DNA from: Cellulomonas sp.
GTDB taxonomy: Bacteria > Actinomycetota > Actinomycetes > Actinomycetales > Cellulomonadaceae
DNA: 22,281 bases
NCBI GenBank assembly: GCA_027451305.1
Contig: DAIDJQ010000228.1
Span: forward strand, 1 to 22,281
Direction of reading: 5' to 3'
Shown here: positions 7,944 through 14,733 of the stretch, one piece after another
How the letters are laid out: each line of letters starts with the position of its first letter
How positions within the stretch are numbered: position 1 is the first letter of the stretch
Position numbers and translations under genes: made by a program
Notes under the pieces: generated by a model
What the model saw: only the letters and a program-made list of their open reading frames with translations
Told to the model about the DNA's origin: nothing
Databases searched by the model: none

Positions 7944-10399
7944 CAGCCGCCGCTCTTGCCCGGCGCGTTGCCGGAGGCACCAGGGCCCGTCTGCGGGGTC
8001 GGCGCCGGTGCCGGTGCCGCCGGCGCAGGCTGCCCGCTCGAGATCACCAGCGTGACGGTCGACCCCGCGGTCGCGGTCCCCGTCGGCGACTGGCTCGCCA
8101 CAGACCCGGCCGGGACGGTGGACTGCACCTGGTTGGGGGACACCTGGACGTTGAAGCCTGCGCCCTGCAGGGTCTGGGTCGCCTGGTCCTGCGGCTGCCC
8201 GACGACGTACGGCACGGAGACCTGCTTGCCGTACAGCTGTTCGCTGCTCACGGTCGGGAAGGCGGGCACGTTCTGCCCCGCCATGATCCGCATCATGAAC
8301 CGTTTCCAGGTGGGCGCCGCGATGTCGGCCCCGAACGGTCCCTGGTAGTACGTGTGGCCGTTGATCGTCTCGCCGTGCAGCGTCTTCTGCTGGTCGGTGA
8401 CCTGGCCGGCCCACGAGGCGGTGGCCCGCAGCGGAGTGAACCCGATGAACCAGAGCTCCTCGTTGAACGTCGTGGTACCGGTCTTGCCGGCTGCGGGGAA
8501 CGGCGGGGCGCCGACGGTCTTGGCCGTGCCGTTCCACACGCCGCTGAGGGCGTAGTCGATGGCCGCCGCGTACTGCGGCTCAACCGTCTGCTGGCAGTCC
8601 GCGCTCGGCACGTTGAGCTTGTTCCCGCTGGAGTCGGTGACGCTGGTGATCGCGATCGGCTTGCAGTAGATGCCGCCCGAGGCGAACGCGGCGTAGGCGC
8701 CGGCCATCATGAGCGGCGTCGTCTGCTCGGAACCGAGGATGTTGCCGGGGTACGCGCCGAAGGGCACGCCGCCCCAGGGCTGCCCGGAGGCGTCCTTCGT
8801 GCTCGGGTCGCCGGCCCGCAGCACCCCGAGGGCCCCGGCACCGTTGACGATGTTGCAGAGGTTCAGCTGCAGGCCCATCGCGATGTAGGCGGAGTTCACC
8901 GAGTTCGCCGTGGCGCTGAGCACGGTCTGCGGGTAGTTCTGGTTGCTCTCGGAGTTGCTGAACTTGTAGACGCCCGAGAGCCGCCCGTTGCAGGACTTGA
9001 ACTGCGACATGTTGTACTGCAGCGGTGTGGCGTTGACCTTCTCGGTGAGCGAGTGGCCCTGCCGCAGCCACTCCAGGAGCGTGAAGGCCTTGTAGCTCGA
9101 ACCTGGCGAGAAGCCGCTGGAACCGCCGTACTCGAAGCTCGTGTTGTAGTTCAGCGAGGTCTCGTCGGCGGCGTGCTGCTGCATCGGGTTGTAGATGCGG
9201 TTCTGCGCCATCGACGTGATCTTGCCGGTGCCCGGCTCCACGGAGACCAACGCGCTGCCGATGCCTGACGGGTCGTTCACCGGCACCCCCGCCTTGACCT
9301 CCTGGTCGGCCGCGGTCTGCTCGGACGGGATCAGCGTGGTGGTGATCGTCAGCCCGCCGCGGTACAGCAGCGCCTGGCGGTCCGCCTGGGTCTTGCCGAA
9401 GGCCGGGTCGTTCATGATCACCTTGGTGACGTAGTCGCAGAAGAAGCCGGAGCCGGCCACCACGTCGCCGGCGGTCATGCAGCCCTGCTTGATCGGCGTG
9501 ACGTGCAGCGTGTCCTTCAGCGGGGTCGCGACGCCCTTGTCGTGCTCGGCCTGGGTGATGTAACCCTGCTGGTACATCAGGTCGAGCACGGTGTTCCGGC
9601 GGTTCTGGGAGTCCACGGGGTTCAGCACCGGGTCCCACTTGGTGGGGCTCTGCGTGATCCCCGCGATCGTCGCCGCCTCGAGGTAGGTCAGGTCCTTGGC
9701 GTGCTTGCCGAAGAAGTACTCGGCCGCCGACTCCACCCCGTAGATGGAGGAGGCACCGAACTGCGCGATGTTGAGGTACTTCTCCAGGATCTGGTCCTTG
9801 GTCATCGTCTTCTCGAGCGTGATCGCCAGCTTCGCCTCACGCAGCTTGCGTGCGATGCCCGCGGCGCCGCTGCTGTCACGCGCGTCGGCGAGCGCCTGCG
9901 CCCGCTGGGCCGGGTCCTGGATGGCGAGCGCCGACTCGATCAGCACGTTCTTCACGTACTGCTGGGTCAGCGTCGAGGCGCCCTCCTTCTGACCGATCAG
10001 GGTGTTGACCGCCGCCCGCGCCATGCCCTGCGGGTCGATCCCCGCGTGCTGGTAGAACCGCTTGTCCTCGACCGCGATGACGGCCTTCTGCATGATCGGC
10101 GCGATGTCCGAGAGCGGGACGACCACGCGGTTCTGGTCGTAGAAGGTGGCGAGCACCTTGCCGTCCGCGGCGAGGATGGTCGACTTCTGCGGCAGCGTCT
10201 TCTGCTCCAGCTCCGTCGGCAGGCCGTTGAAGGCCTGGACGGTCAGGCTCGTGGCGCTGTTGGCCGCGGCGACGGCAGGCAGGGCCAGGCCGGCCGTGAG
10301 CACACCGCCCACACCGGCGACGAGCACGAGTGCCAGGAGCAGGGCCAGCGCCTGGCCAGGGCGGATGAAGCGACCGCGCGAGCGGGCAGGGGACGCCAT
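7943..10399 (-). CDS. ponA2: Class A penicillin-binding protein with PASTA domain (PonA2-like)
   Basis: 818 aa; bifunctional peptidoglycan glycosyltransferase/transpeptidase. Order: cationic N-terminus and membrane helix (~15-45). Glycosyltransferase GT51 with catalytic Glu111 in AVEDKRFYQHAGID and GASTLTQQYVKN. Transpeptidase with S434-S-Y-K437, S500-V-N502 and K639-T-G641. One PASTA domain (~726-788), then an Ala/Pro/Gly tail. The domain set and the divergent whiB neighbour match PonA2 of mycobacteria. The start ATG 10399 is preceded by TACCCT with a 7-nt gap (leaderless type) and places the positively charged tail just before the helix. It is the first gene of a two-gene operon with the phosphoesterase. 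Confidence 0.93.
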   Translation of the reverse strand: MASPARSRGRFIRPGQALALLLALVLVAGVGGVLTAGLALPAVAAANSATSLTVQAFNGLPTELEQKTLPQKSTILAADGKVLATFYDQNRVVVPLSDIAPIMQKAVIAVEDKRFYQHAGIDPQGMARAAVNTLIGQKEGASTLTQQYVKNVLIESALAIQDPAQRAQALADARDSSGAAGIARKLREAKLAITLEKTMTKDQILEKYLNIAQFGASSIYGVESAAEYFFGKHAKDLTYLEAATIAGITQSPTKWDPVLNPVDSQNRRNTVLDLMYQQGYITQAEHDKGVATPLKDTLHVTPIKQGCMTAGDVVAGSGFFCDYVTKVIMNDPAFGKTQADRQALLYRGGLTITTTLIPSEQTAADQEVKAGVPVNDPSGIGSALVSVEPGTGKITSMAQNRIYNPMQQHAADETSLNYNTSFEYGGSSGFSPGSSYKAFTLLEWLRQGHSLTEKVNATPLQYNMSQFKSCNGRLSGVYKFSNSESNQNYPQTVLSATANSVNSAYIAMGLQLNLCNIVNGAGALGVLRAGDPSTKDASGQPWGGVPFGAYPGNILGSEQTTPLMMAGAYAAFASGGIYCKPIAITSVTDSSGNKLNVPSADCQQTVEPQYAAAIDYALSGVWNGTAKTVGAPPFPAAGKTGTTTFNEELWFIGFTPLRATASWAGQVTDQQKTLHGETINGHTYYQGPFGADIAAPTWKRFMMRIMAGQNVPAFPTVSSEQLYGKQVSVPYVVGQPQDQATQTLQGAGFNVQVSPNQVQSTVPAGSVASQSPTGTATAGSTVTLVISSGQPAPAAPAPAPTPQTGPGASGNAPGKSGG

Positions 10400-10406
10400 G
10401 CTCGCC

Positions 10407-10412
10407 AGGGTA
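10407..10412 (-). promoter_or_regulatory. -10 element of leaderless PBP promoter
   Basis: On the minus strand TACCCT lies 7 nt before ATG 10399. No Shine-Dalgarno and no -35 consensus seen. Confidence 0.45.
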
Positions 10413-10499
10413 ACCGGCGGTCCTGGAGGGGGCGCCCGGGGCACCGGTGCGTCAGGGGGTCTGCACGGGATGTGCACACCTGCGGTCGGCGTGTCCGAC

Positions 10500-10521
10500 G
10501 ACGAGGACGTTCGTCCCCGTC
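10500..10521. promoter_or_regulatory. 22-bp near-perfect palindrome in PBP-whiB divergent region
   Basis: The 314-bp region 10400-10713 has no gene. Within it GACG-A-GGACG-TT-CGTCC-C-CGTC is a dyad with 9 of 10 arm pairs matched and a 2-nt centre. A perfect 10-bp palindrome GCACCGGTGC (10441-10450) and TGCAC-N5-GTGCA (10462-10476) lie nearer the PBP start. These are candidate operators; no known consensus was matched. Nearer whiB, TACGGT (10656-10661) is a weak -10 candidate, and a 6-bp hairpin GGGCAC/GTGCCC (10674-10693) sits just before the whiB ribosome-binding site. Confidence 0.4.
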
Positions 10522-10713
10522 ACCCCCTCTGGACAGGCAGATCGGGCCGCGAGCTCGGAAGAGGGCGTCAGACGGATTGATCTGGCAGCGCTCCCACGCC
10601 CCTCACCAGGAGGAATGACCCGAACGGCGGCTCGTCAAGAGGCCATACCGACCGGTACGGTCCGCCTTCAAGGGGGCACTCGGGGGGGTGCCCGCGCGAG
10701 AAGGAGGTGCGCG

Positions 10714-11013
10714 ATGACCTGGACATCGCGAGAGGGGCACTGGACGGCGTCGGCAGCCTGCGGCAAGGGCAAGCTGGCACCGGACGCACTGTTCGTCGAG
10801 GGTTCCGCGCAGCGTGACGCGCGGTCCGTGTGCGGCACCTGCCCGGTGCGGATCGAGTGCCTCGCGGACGCGCTCGACAGCCGGGCGGACTTCGGGGTCT
10901 GGGGCGGCATGACGGAGCGCGAGCGCCGTGCGCTGCTGCGGCGCCGTCCCGAGGTCCGCTCGTGGCGCAGCGAGCTGGCGACCGCGGGAGAGGCGCGGTC
11001 CAGCCCCGTCTGA
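10714..11013 (+). CDS. WhiB-family Fe-S regulator (WhiB4/WblA type)
   Basis: 99 aa. [4Fe-4S] ligands are Cys16, Cys40, Cys43 and Cys49 (VCGTCPVRIEC), followed by the invariant GVWGG turn (61-65) and a basic tail (ERRALLRRRPEVRSWR) for DNA or sigma-factor contact. The block ECLADALDSRADFGVWGGMTERERRALLRRRP is very close to Streptomyces WblA / mycobacterial WhiB4 as I remember them, and the divergent PBP neighbour supports that orthology. Such proteins sense O2/NO through the cluster. ATG 10714 has a perfect AAGGAGG 6 nt upstream. An in-frame ATG at 10615 has AGGAGG only 1 nt away, would add 33 unusual residues, and is rejected. Confidence 0.93.
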   Translation: MTWTSREGHWTASAACGKGKLAPDALFVEGSAQRDARSVCGTCPVRIECLADALDSRADFGVWGGMTERERRALLRRRPEVRSWRSELATAGEARSSPV

Positions 11014-11029
11014 GTCGTGCCGGGCTCGG

Positions 11030-11058
11030 CTGACCGTTGACGGGGCGTCGCCTAGGGT
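11030..11058 (+). promoter_or_regulatory. Promoter of DUF4177-RidA operon
   Basis: -35 CTGACC (11030-11035), 17-bp spacer, -10 TAGGGT (11053-11058), then 6 nt to ATG 11065. This is the best complete promoter of the leaderless set in the window. Confidence 0.6.
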
Positions 11059-11064
11059 GGGCTC

Positions 11065-11223
11065 ATGGCCACTGCCTGGGAGTACGCGACCGTCCCGCTG
11101 ATCGTCCACGCCACCAAGGCGATCCTCGACCAGTGGGGTACGGACGGCTGGGAGCTGGTGACCGTTCTGCAGGGGCAGGACGGCAACCTCGTCGCCTATC
11201 TCAAGCGGCCTCGGGAGGCGTGA
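11065..11223 (+). CDS. DUF4177-like small protein
   Basis: 52 aa: starts MATAWEYATVPL, then a helix, then the hallmark turn GTDGWELVTVLQGQDGNLVAYLKRP. The WEY...GWELV pattern is typical of DUF4177, a small alpha/beta protein of unknown function. No Cys, signal or membrane segment. ATG 11065 lies 6 nt after a TAGGGT box. Its TGA overlaps the RidA ATG by one base (TGATG), so the pair is coupled. An equivalent tiny gene precedes the RidA gene in mycobacteria (annotated there as Rv3678A, from memory). Confidence 0.85.
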   Translation: MATAWEYATVPLIVHATKAILDQWGTDGWELVTVLQGQDGNLVAYLKRPREA

Positions 11224-11714
11224 TGTCCGTCGCAGAGCGGTTGACCGAGCTCGGTCTGCAGCTCCCGTCCACTGCGGCGCCCGTGGGCGCCTACGTGCCG
11301 GCGGTGCGTACCGGCGCCCACGTGTGGACGTCGGGTCAGCTGCCGTTCGTCTCCGGCGGCCTGCCCGTCACCGGTCTGGTGGGGCTCACGCCGGGGCAGG
11401 TCCCGCCACCCGTCGCCACGGAGCAGGCGCGGGTCGCGGTGCTGAACGCGCTCGCCGCGGTGGGGAGCCTGCTGGCGGGCCCGGGCGGTGACCCGGTGGC
11501 GGCGCTGGACCGGGTGGTGCGGGTGGTGAAGGTGGTCGGGTTCGTCGCGAGCGACCCGACGTTCACCGGGCAGCCGGCGGTCGTCAACGGCGCCAGCGAG
11601 CTGCTGCACCAGCTGCTCGGGGAGGCCGGCGTGCACGCGCGGTCGGCCGTCGGGGTCGCCGCGCTGCCGATGGGCTCGCCGGTCGAGGTCGAGCTGGTCG
11701 TCGAGGTCGCCTGA
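11223..11714 (+). CDS. RidA/YjgF-family protein
   Basis: 163 aa, slightly longer than classical RidA (~130 aa). RidA proteins deaminate reactive enamine/imine intermediates from PLP enzymes. Seen: GAHVWTSGQLPFVSGGLPVTG, EQARVAVLNALAAVGSLLAG, VVRVVKVVGFVASDPTFTGQPAVVNGASELL and the C-terminal ARSAVGVAALPMGSPVEVELVVEVA. Arg140 of this block aligns with the essential Arg105 of RidA, so enamine deaminase chemistry is possible. Start ATG 11223 overlaps the upstream stop and has GGGAGG 5 nt before it. A GC hairpin follows before the convergent crp gene. Confidence 0.9.
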   Translation: MSVAERLTELGLQLPSTAAPVGAYVPAVRTGAHVWTSGQLPFVSGGLPVTGLVGLTPGQVPPPVATEQARVAVLNALAAVGSLLAGPGGDPVAALDRVVRVVKVVGFVASDPTFTGQPAVVNGASELLHQLLGEAGVHARSAVGVAALPMGSPVEVELVVEVA

Positions 11715-11723
11715 GCCGCAGGG

Positions 11724-11740
11724 CGTCCGCCGAGCGGACG
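11724..11740. terminator. Bidirectional terminator between RidA gene and crp
   Basis: CGTCCGC (11724-11730) and GCGGACG (11734-11740) form a 7-bp stem with a CGA loop in the 52-nt convergent gap. Flanking GGG and CCCC could extend the fold. No T-tract. Confidence 0.55.
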
Positions 11741-11766
11741 GGCGCCCCCTGAGCCGCCGGCGGTCC

Positions 11767-12444
11767 TCAGCGCGCTCGCCGCTCCAGCCGTTCGACGTCC
11801 AGGAGCACCACGGCACGCCCCTCGCGGCGTACCCAGCCGCGGGCCGCGAAGTCCGCGAGCGCCTTGTTCACCGTCTCGCGCGAGGCGCCGACCAGCTGAG
11901 CCAGCTCCTCCTGCGTGAGGTCGTGCGCCACGCGGATGCCGTCCTCCACCGGCCGGCCGAACCTGCTGGACAGGTCCAGCAGCGCCTTCGCCACGCGGCC
12001 CGGCACGTCGGAGAACACCAGGTCCGCCAGCGCCTCGTTGGTGCGCCGCAGCCGGCGGGCCAGGGCCTGGAGCAGGTGCTCGGCGACCGCGGGGGTCGCG
12101 GCGAGCCAGGTCTGCAGGTCGTGGTGCCCCATCTCCAGCACCACGGAGTCGGAGACGGCGGTGGCGGTGGCGGTGCGCGGGCCTGGGTCGAACAGGGAGA
12201 GCTCGCCGATCATCTCGCCGGGGCCGAGCACCGCGAGCAGGTTCTCGCGGCCGTCGCTGGACCGGGTGCCGAGCTTGACCTTGCCCTCGCGGATCACGTA
12301 GAGGCGGTCGCCGGGCTCGCCCTCGTGGAACAGCACGTCGCCGCGGCCGATGTCGATGCTCTTCATCGACGCGATCAGCGCCCGTGCGGACCCGGGTTCG
12401 AGGCCCGCGAACAGCGGGGCGGTCAGCACCACGTCGTCAGCCAC
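11767..12444 (-). CDS. crp: Crp/Fnr-family global regulator (cAMP receptor protein)
   Basis: 225 aa, the same length as mycobacterial Crp (Rv3676) as recalled. The cyclic-nucleotide-binding domain contains FHEGEPGDRLYVIREGKVKLG and the phosphate-binding cassette GELSLFDPGPRTATATA (Glu81, Arg90), which keeps the cAMP-contacting Glu/Arg. A C-helix follows, then a winged HTH with LTQEELAQLVGASRETVNKALADFAARGWV (~178-207). The start GTG 12444 has AAGGTGG 8 nt upstream and aligns with the family N-terminus; GTG 12462 would add six residues. Neighbours nth and the RidA/DUF4177 pair match the mycobacterial and streptomycete locus. No Fe-S Cys motif, so not Fnr-like. Confidence 0.95.
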   Translation of the reverse strand: MADDVVLTAPLFAGLEPGSARALIASMKSIDIGRGDVLFHEGEPGDRLYVIREGKVKLGTRSSDGRENLLAVLGPGEMIGELSLFDPGPRTATATAVSDSVVLEMGHHDLQTWLAATPAVAEHLLQALARRLRRTNEALADLVFSDVPGRVAKALLDLSSRFGRPVEDGIRVAHDLTQEELAQLVGASRETVNKALADFAARGWVRREGRAVVLLDVERLERRAR

Positions 12445-12492
12445 GATCAGCCCACCTTCCACGCCGGGGTCGTGGGGACCCCGTCACCGCTC

Positions 12493-12522
12493 AGTGTGCC
12501 CCATGGGAGCGGCGCAGGTCAG
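12493..12522 (-). promoter_or_regulatory. crp promoter
   Basis: On the minus strand: -35 CTGACC (12517-12522), 18-bp spacer, -10 CACACT (12493-12498). It predicts a start near 12486 and a ~42-nt leader containing a 6-bp hairpin CGGGGT/ACCCCG (12465-12483). The -35 overlaps the stop of the upstream gene. Confidence 0.45.
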
Positions 12523-12935
12523 GTGCACCGGTCGTGCCCCGGCACCGGTCCGAGCAGCGCGTCGGGATGCCACGCGAGGTGTGTGATCAGGCGTTCCGTC
12601 ACACGGGCGAGCGCAGCCTCGACACCCTCCTGGTAGCGCACCAGCCGGTGGTCCAGCTCGCGCAGGGCGTCGAGCTGCTCGAGGTCGGTCCCGGTGCGGT
12701 GACCGCCCAGCACGGCCTCGAGCTCGTCGGGCCGTGGTACGTCCAGCCCCACGTCGAGGGGGAGCTGGAACGCGAGCTCCTCGCCGAGTGGCTGGGGGCC
12801 GACCGCGCGCGCCACGAGCAGGTCGAGGCGCGCGCGGACGAGTCGCCGCCACCAGCTCACGCGGGACCGCTCGGCGCGCAGGGCTCGGTGGTCGAGGCGG
12901 AGGGAGCGCACGTCGAGGACCAGCGGTGCGGTCAT
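12519..12935 (-). CDS. Small helical protein resembling the RsiG anti-sigma family
   Basis: 138 aa, predicted to form helical hairpins. Residues 18-40 read ALRAERSRVSWWRRLVRARLDLL, resembling the first helix of RsiG proteins, whose c-di-GMP motif is E-x3-S-x2-R-x3-Q-x3-D. Here Ser27, Arg30 and Asp38 keep the spacing, but the Glu position is Arg23 and the Gln is Arg34. In the C-terminal helix (~90-120, LDALRELDHRLVRYQEGVEAALARVTERL) the second copy of the motif is essentially lost. A middle segment has a Pro/Asp-rich loop, as in RsiG. It may therefore bind a sigma factor or another partner without c-di-GMP. The call is by pattern only. ATG 12935 has GGAGG about 9 nt upstream. Confidence 0.5.
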   Translation of the reverse strand: MTAPLVLDVRSLRLDHRALRAERSRVSWWRRLVRARLDLLVARAVGPQPLGEELAFQLPLDVGLDVPRPDELEAVLGGHRTGTDLEQLDALRELDHRLVRYQEGVEAALARVTERLITHLAWHPDALLGPVPGHDRCT

Positions 12936-13033
12936 CCCCTGGTGTCCTCCGTTCGGTGACCCGTCGACGTCTGATTCGGGACATGGGGGCGCGGACTTGA
13001 GTGCACCGACCCGGACGGGCGTCCAAATTCACT

Positions 13034-13067
13034 CGACAGGAGGACTGTCGGAGGGCCCGCGTACCCT
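13034..13067 (+). promoter_or_regulatory. nth promoter region: dyad plus leaderless -10
   Basis: TACCCT (13062-13067) ends 6 nt before GTG 13074. Upstream, CGACAG (13034-13039) and CTGTCG (13045-13050) form a 6-bp dyad with a 5-nt centre in the -35 zone. It does not match the actinobacterial SOS box (TCGAAC...GTTCGA). The rest of the 138-bp divergent gap 12936-13073 shows only a loose pair of arms (TTGAGTG / CACTCGA). Confidence 0.4.
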
Positions 13068-13073
13068 GCCTGC

Positions 13074-13772
13074 GTGGCCCTGGTCCCGGACGAGTCGTCG
13101 TTGGCCCGCACCCGCCGCGCCCGTCGGATCGACCGGGCCCTGGCGGTGCGGTACCCGGACGCGCACATCGAGCTCGACTTCCGCACCCCGTTCGAGCTGC
13201 TGGTGGCCACGGTGCTGTCCGCGCAGACCACCGACGTCCGCGTCAACCTGACCACGCCCGCGCTGTTCGCACGGTTCCCGGACGCGGCGTCCATCGCGGC
13301 GGCCGATCCGGAGGAGCTCGAGGAGATCCTGCGTCCCACGGGGTTCTTCCGGGCCAAGACGCGGGCAGTGATCGGGATCGGGCAGGCGCTCGTGGAGCGG
13401 TTCGGCGGCGAGGTGCCACCGACGATGAAGGACCTGGTGACGCTTCCCGGCGTGGGCCGCAAGACGGCGAACGTGGTGCTCGGCAACGCGTTCGGCGTGC
13501 CCGGGCTCCCGGTGGACACGCACGTGCTGCGGCTCTCCGGCCGCCTCGGGCTCACCGGCAGCGACGACCCGGTCCAGGTGGAGCAGGACCTCTGCGCCCT
13601 GCTGCCGCGCAAGGACTGGACGATGGCCTCGCACCACCTGATCTTCCACGGGCGGCGCACCTGCTTCGCCCGCAAGCCGGCCTGCGGGGCGTGCCCGGTG
13701 TTCGCGCTGTGCCCGTCCGCGGGGATCGGCGAGAACGACCCCGTCCGCGCGGCCGCGATGGTGAAGGGCTGA
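13074..13772 (+). CDS. nth: Endonuclease III
   Basis: 232 aa; DNA glycosylase/AP lyase for oxidised pyrimidines. Seen: [21 protein letters not shown]; helix-hairpin-helix [17 protein letters not shown] with catalytic Lys130; catalytic Asp148 in [15 protein letters not shown]; and the C-terminal [4Fe-4S] cluster Cys197-x6-Cys204-x2-Cys207-x5-Cys213. All key residues are present. GTG 13074 fits the leaderless TACCCT box and gives a normal N-terminus. It diverges from the RsiG-like gene and converges with the hydrolase gene, with only a short GCCGG-AG-CCGGC palindrome (13775-13786) between them as a weak terminator. Confidence 0.96.
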   Translation: MALVPDESSLARTRRARRIDRALAVRYPDAHIELDFRTPFELLVATVLSAQTTDVRVNLTTPALFARFPDAASIAAADPEELEEILRPTGFFRAKTRAVIGIGQALVERFGGEVPPTMKDLVTLPGVGRKTANVVLGNAFGVPGLPVDTHVLRLSGRLGLTGSDDPVQVEQDLCALLPRKDWTMASHHLIFHGRRTCFARKPACGACPVFALCPSAGIGENDPVRAAAMVKG

Positions 13773-13798
13773 GGGCCGGAGCCGGCGACGGACGCTCG

Positions 13799-14719
13799 CT
13801 AGAGCCGGATCTCGGACAGCCAGTCGAGGAGCAGGGTGGTGAGCCGCTCGGGGGCCTCGTCGGACAGGTAGTGGCCCGCGCCGCGCAGCAGCTCGTAGCG
13901 GTACGGGCGAGCCAGTGCGGCAGCCGTGGACCTGCGCAGCGCCGCGGCGGGGGGTGCGTACAAGCCGTCGCGGTCGCCGTGCACCTGAAGCGTCGGCAGC
14001 GGGCGCGCGTGCTCGAAGGCAGCGAGGTAGCGTCGGCCGTCGAGGCGAGGGCGGGACCGCAGCAGCCATCTCACCTGCTCGAGCTGGCTGTGCGCGGCGA
14101 ACGGCACCTGCAGCGCGCGCGTGTAGGCGTCGATGGCGGCCGCGTCGGGCCGGCCACGGCCGGCGCTCCACGCAGCGAGCAGCCGTGCCCCGAGGTCGCC
14201 GTCGGTGAGCGCCCGTTCGGGGAACGACGGGAGCTGGGCGTACGCGAGGTGACGGGCCGCCGCGGGGCGCACCGTGGCGGTCGCCGCATCGAGAGGGTGC
14301 GGGCTGGACAGCCCTGCGACGGCTCGGACGATGTCGCCGTGCAGGGCTGCGGTGGCCCAGGCCAGCTGCCCGCCGGTGCCGGCACCGACCAGCACGGCCT
14401 GACCGGCACCGAGGGAACGGATCACCCCGGCGACGTCGGCGGCCAGGGTCGGTGCGTCGTAGCCGTGCGGCGGCTTGTCCGACTGGCCGGTGCCGCGCAC
14501 GTCCATCGCGGCCACCCGGTACCCGGCCTCGGCGAGTGCCGGCAGCTGGTGCCGCCACGCCCACCAGTAGGTCAGGAAGTCGTGCAGCAGCACCACGAGG
14601 GGCGCGTCCCGCTCGTCGGGTCCGGCCAGGGCCACGTGGAAGCGCGCGCCGTTGGCCGGCACGAACCGGTGCTGCCAGGGGCCGTCGACGGCAAGCTCGG
14701 CGGAGTCGACGGTGGTCAT
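13799..14719 (-). CDS. Alpha/beta-hydrolase fold protein lacking the catalytic nucleophile
   Basis: 306 aa, shaped like epoxide hydrolase/EphE-type enzymes. Seen: LVVLLHDFLTYWWAWRHQLPALAEAGYRVAAMDVRGTGQSDKPPHGYD (oxyanion-hole strand and cap entry), the nucleophile elbow LVGAGTGGQLAWATAALHG (111-), the acid region QVHGDRDGLYAP and the His loop LRGAGHYLSDEAPERL. In the elbow G-x-Nuc-x-G the nucleophile position is Gly114 (codon GGC), where Asp or Ser is expected; I checked the reading base by base. Acid and His remain. It may be a non-catalytic relative or use other chemistry. ATG 14719 lies 8 nt after a TAGGTT box that overlaps the nhaA stop, so it could be transcribed with nhaA or alone. Confidence 0.8.
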   Translation of the reverse strand: MTTVDSAELAVDGPWQHRFVPANGARFHVALAGPDERDAPLVVLLHDFLTYWWAWRHQLPALAEAGYRVAAMDVRGTGQSDKPPHGYDAPTLAADVAGVIRSLGAGQAVLVGAGTGGQLAWATAALHGDIVRAVAGLSSPHPLDAATATVRPAAARHLAYAQLPSFPERALTDGDLGARLLAAWSAGRGRPDAAAIDAYTRALQVPFAAHSQLEQVRWLLRSRPRLDGRRYLAAFEHARPLPTLQVHGDRDGLYAPPAAALRRSTAAALARPYRYELLRGAGHYLSDEAPERLTTLLLDWLSEIRL

Positions 14720-14727
14720 CGGGACGA

Positions 14728-14733
14728 AACCTA
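14728..14733 (-). promoter_or_regulatory. -10-like element before the hydrolase gene
   Basis: On the minus strand TAGGTT includes the TAG stop of nhaA and lies 8 nt before ATG 14719. It could be a leaderless promoter, or chance from the stop codon; no -35 was assigned. Confidence 0.35.

Noticed and set aside
7098..8348. 416-codon plus-strand frame opposite the phosphoesterase and PBP C-terminus
   Set aside because: Antisense to conserved catalytic motifs; composition is repetitive Arg/Val/His without a recognisable domain.
10681..10690. G-run upstream of whiB as a G-quadruplex
   Set aside because: Only one long G-tract; four spaced tracts are not present.
10615..11013. Longer whiB start at ATG 10615 with AGGAGG
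   Set aside because: Spacing is only 1 nt, the extra 33 residues are Arg/Gly-rich, and ATG 10714 has an ideal SD and family-like N-terminus.
13034..13050. LexA/SOS box upstream of nth
   Set aside because: CGACAG-N5-CTGTCG does not fit the actinobacterial SOS consensus TCGAAC-N4-GTTCGA.
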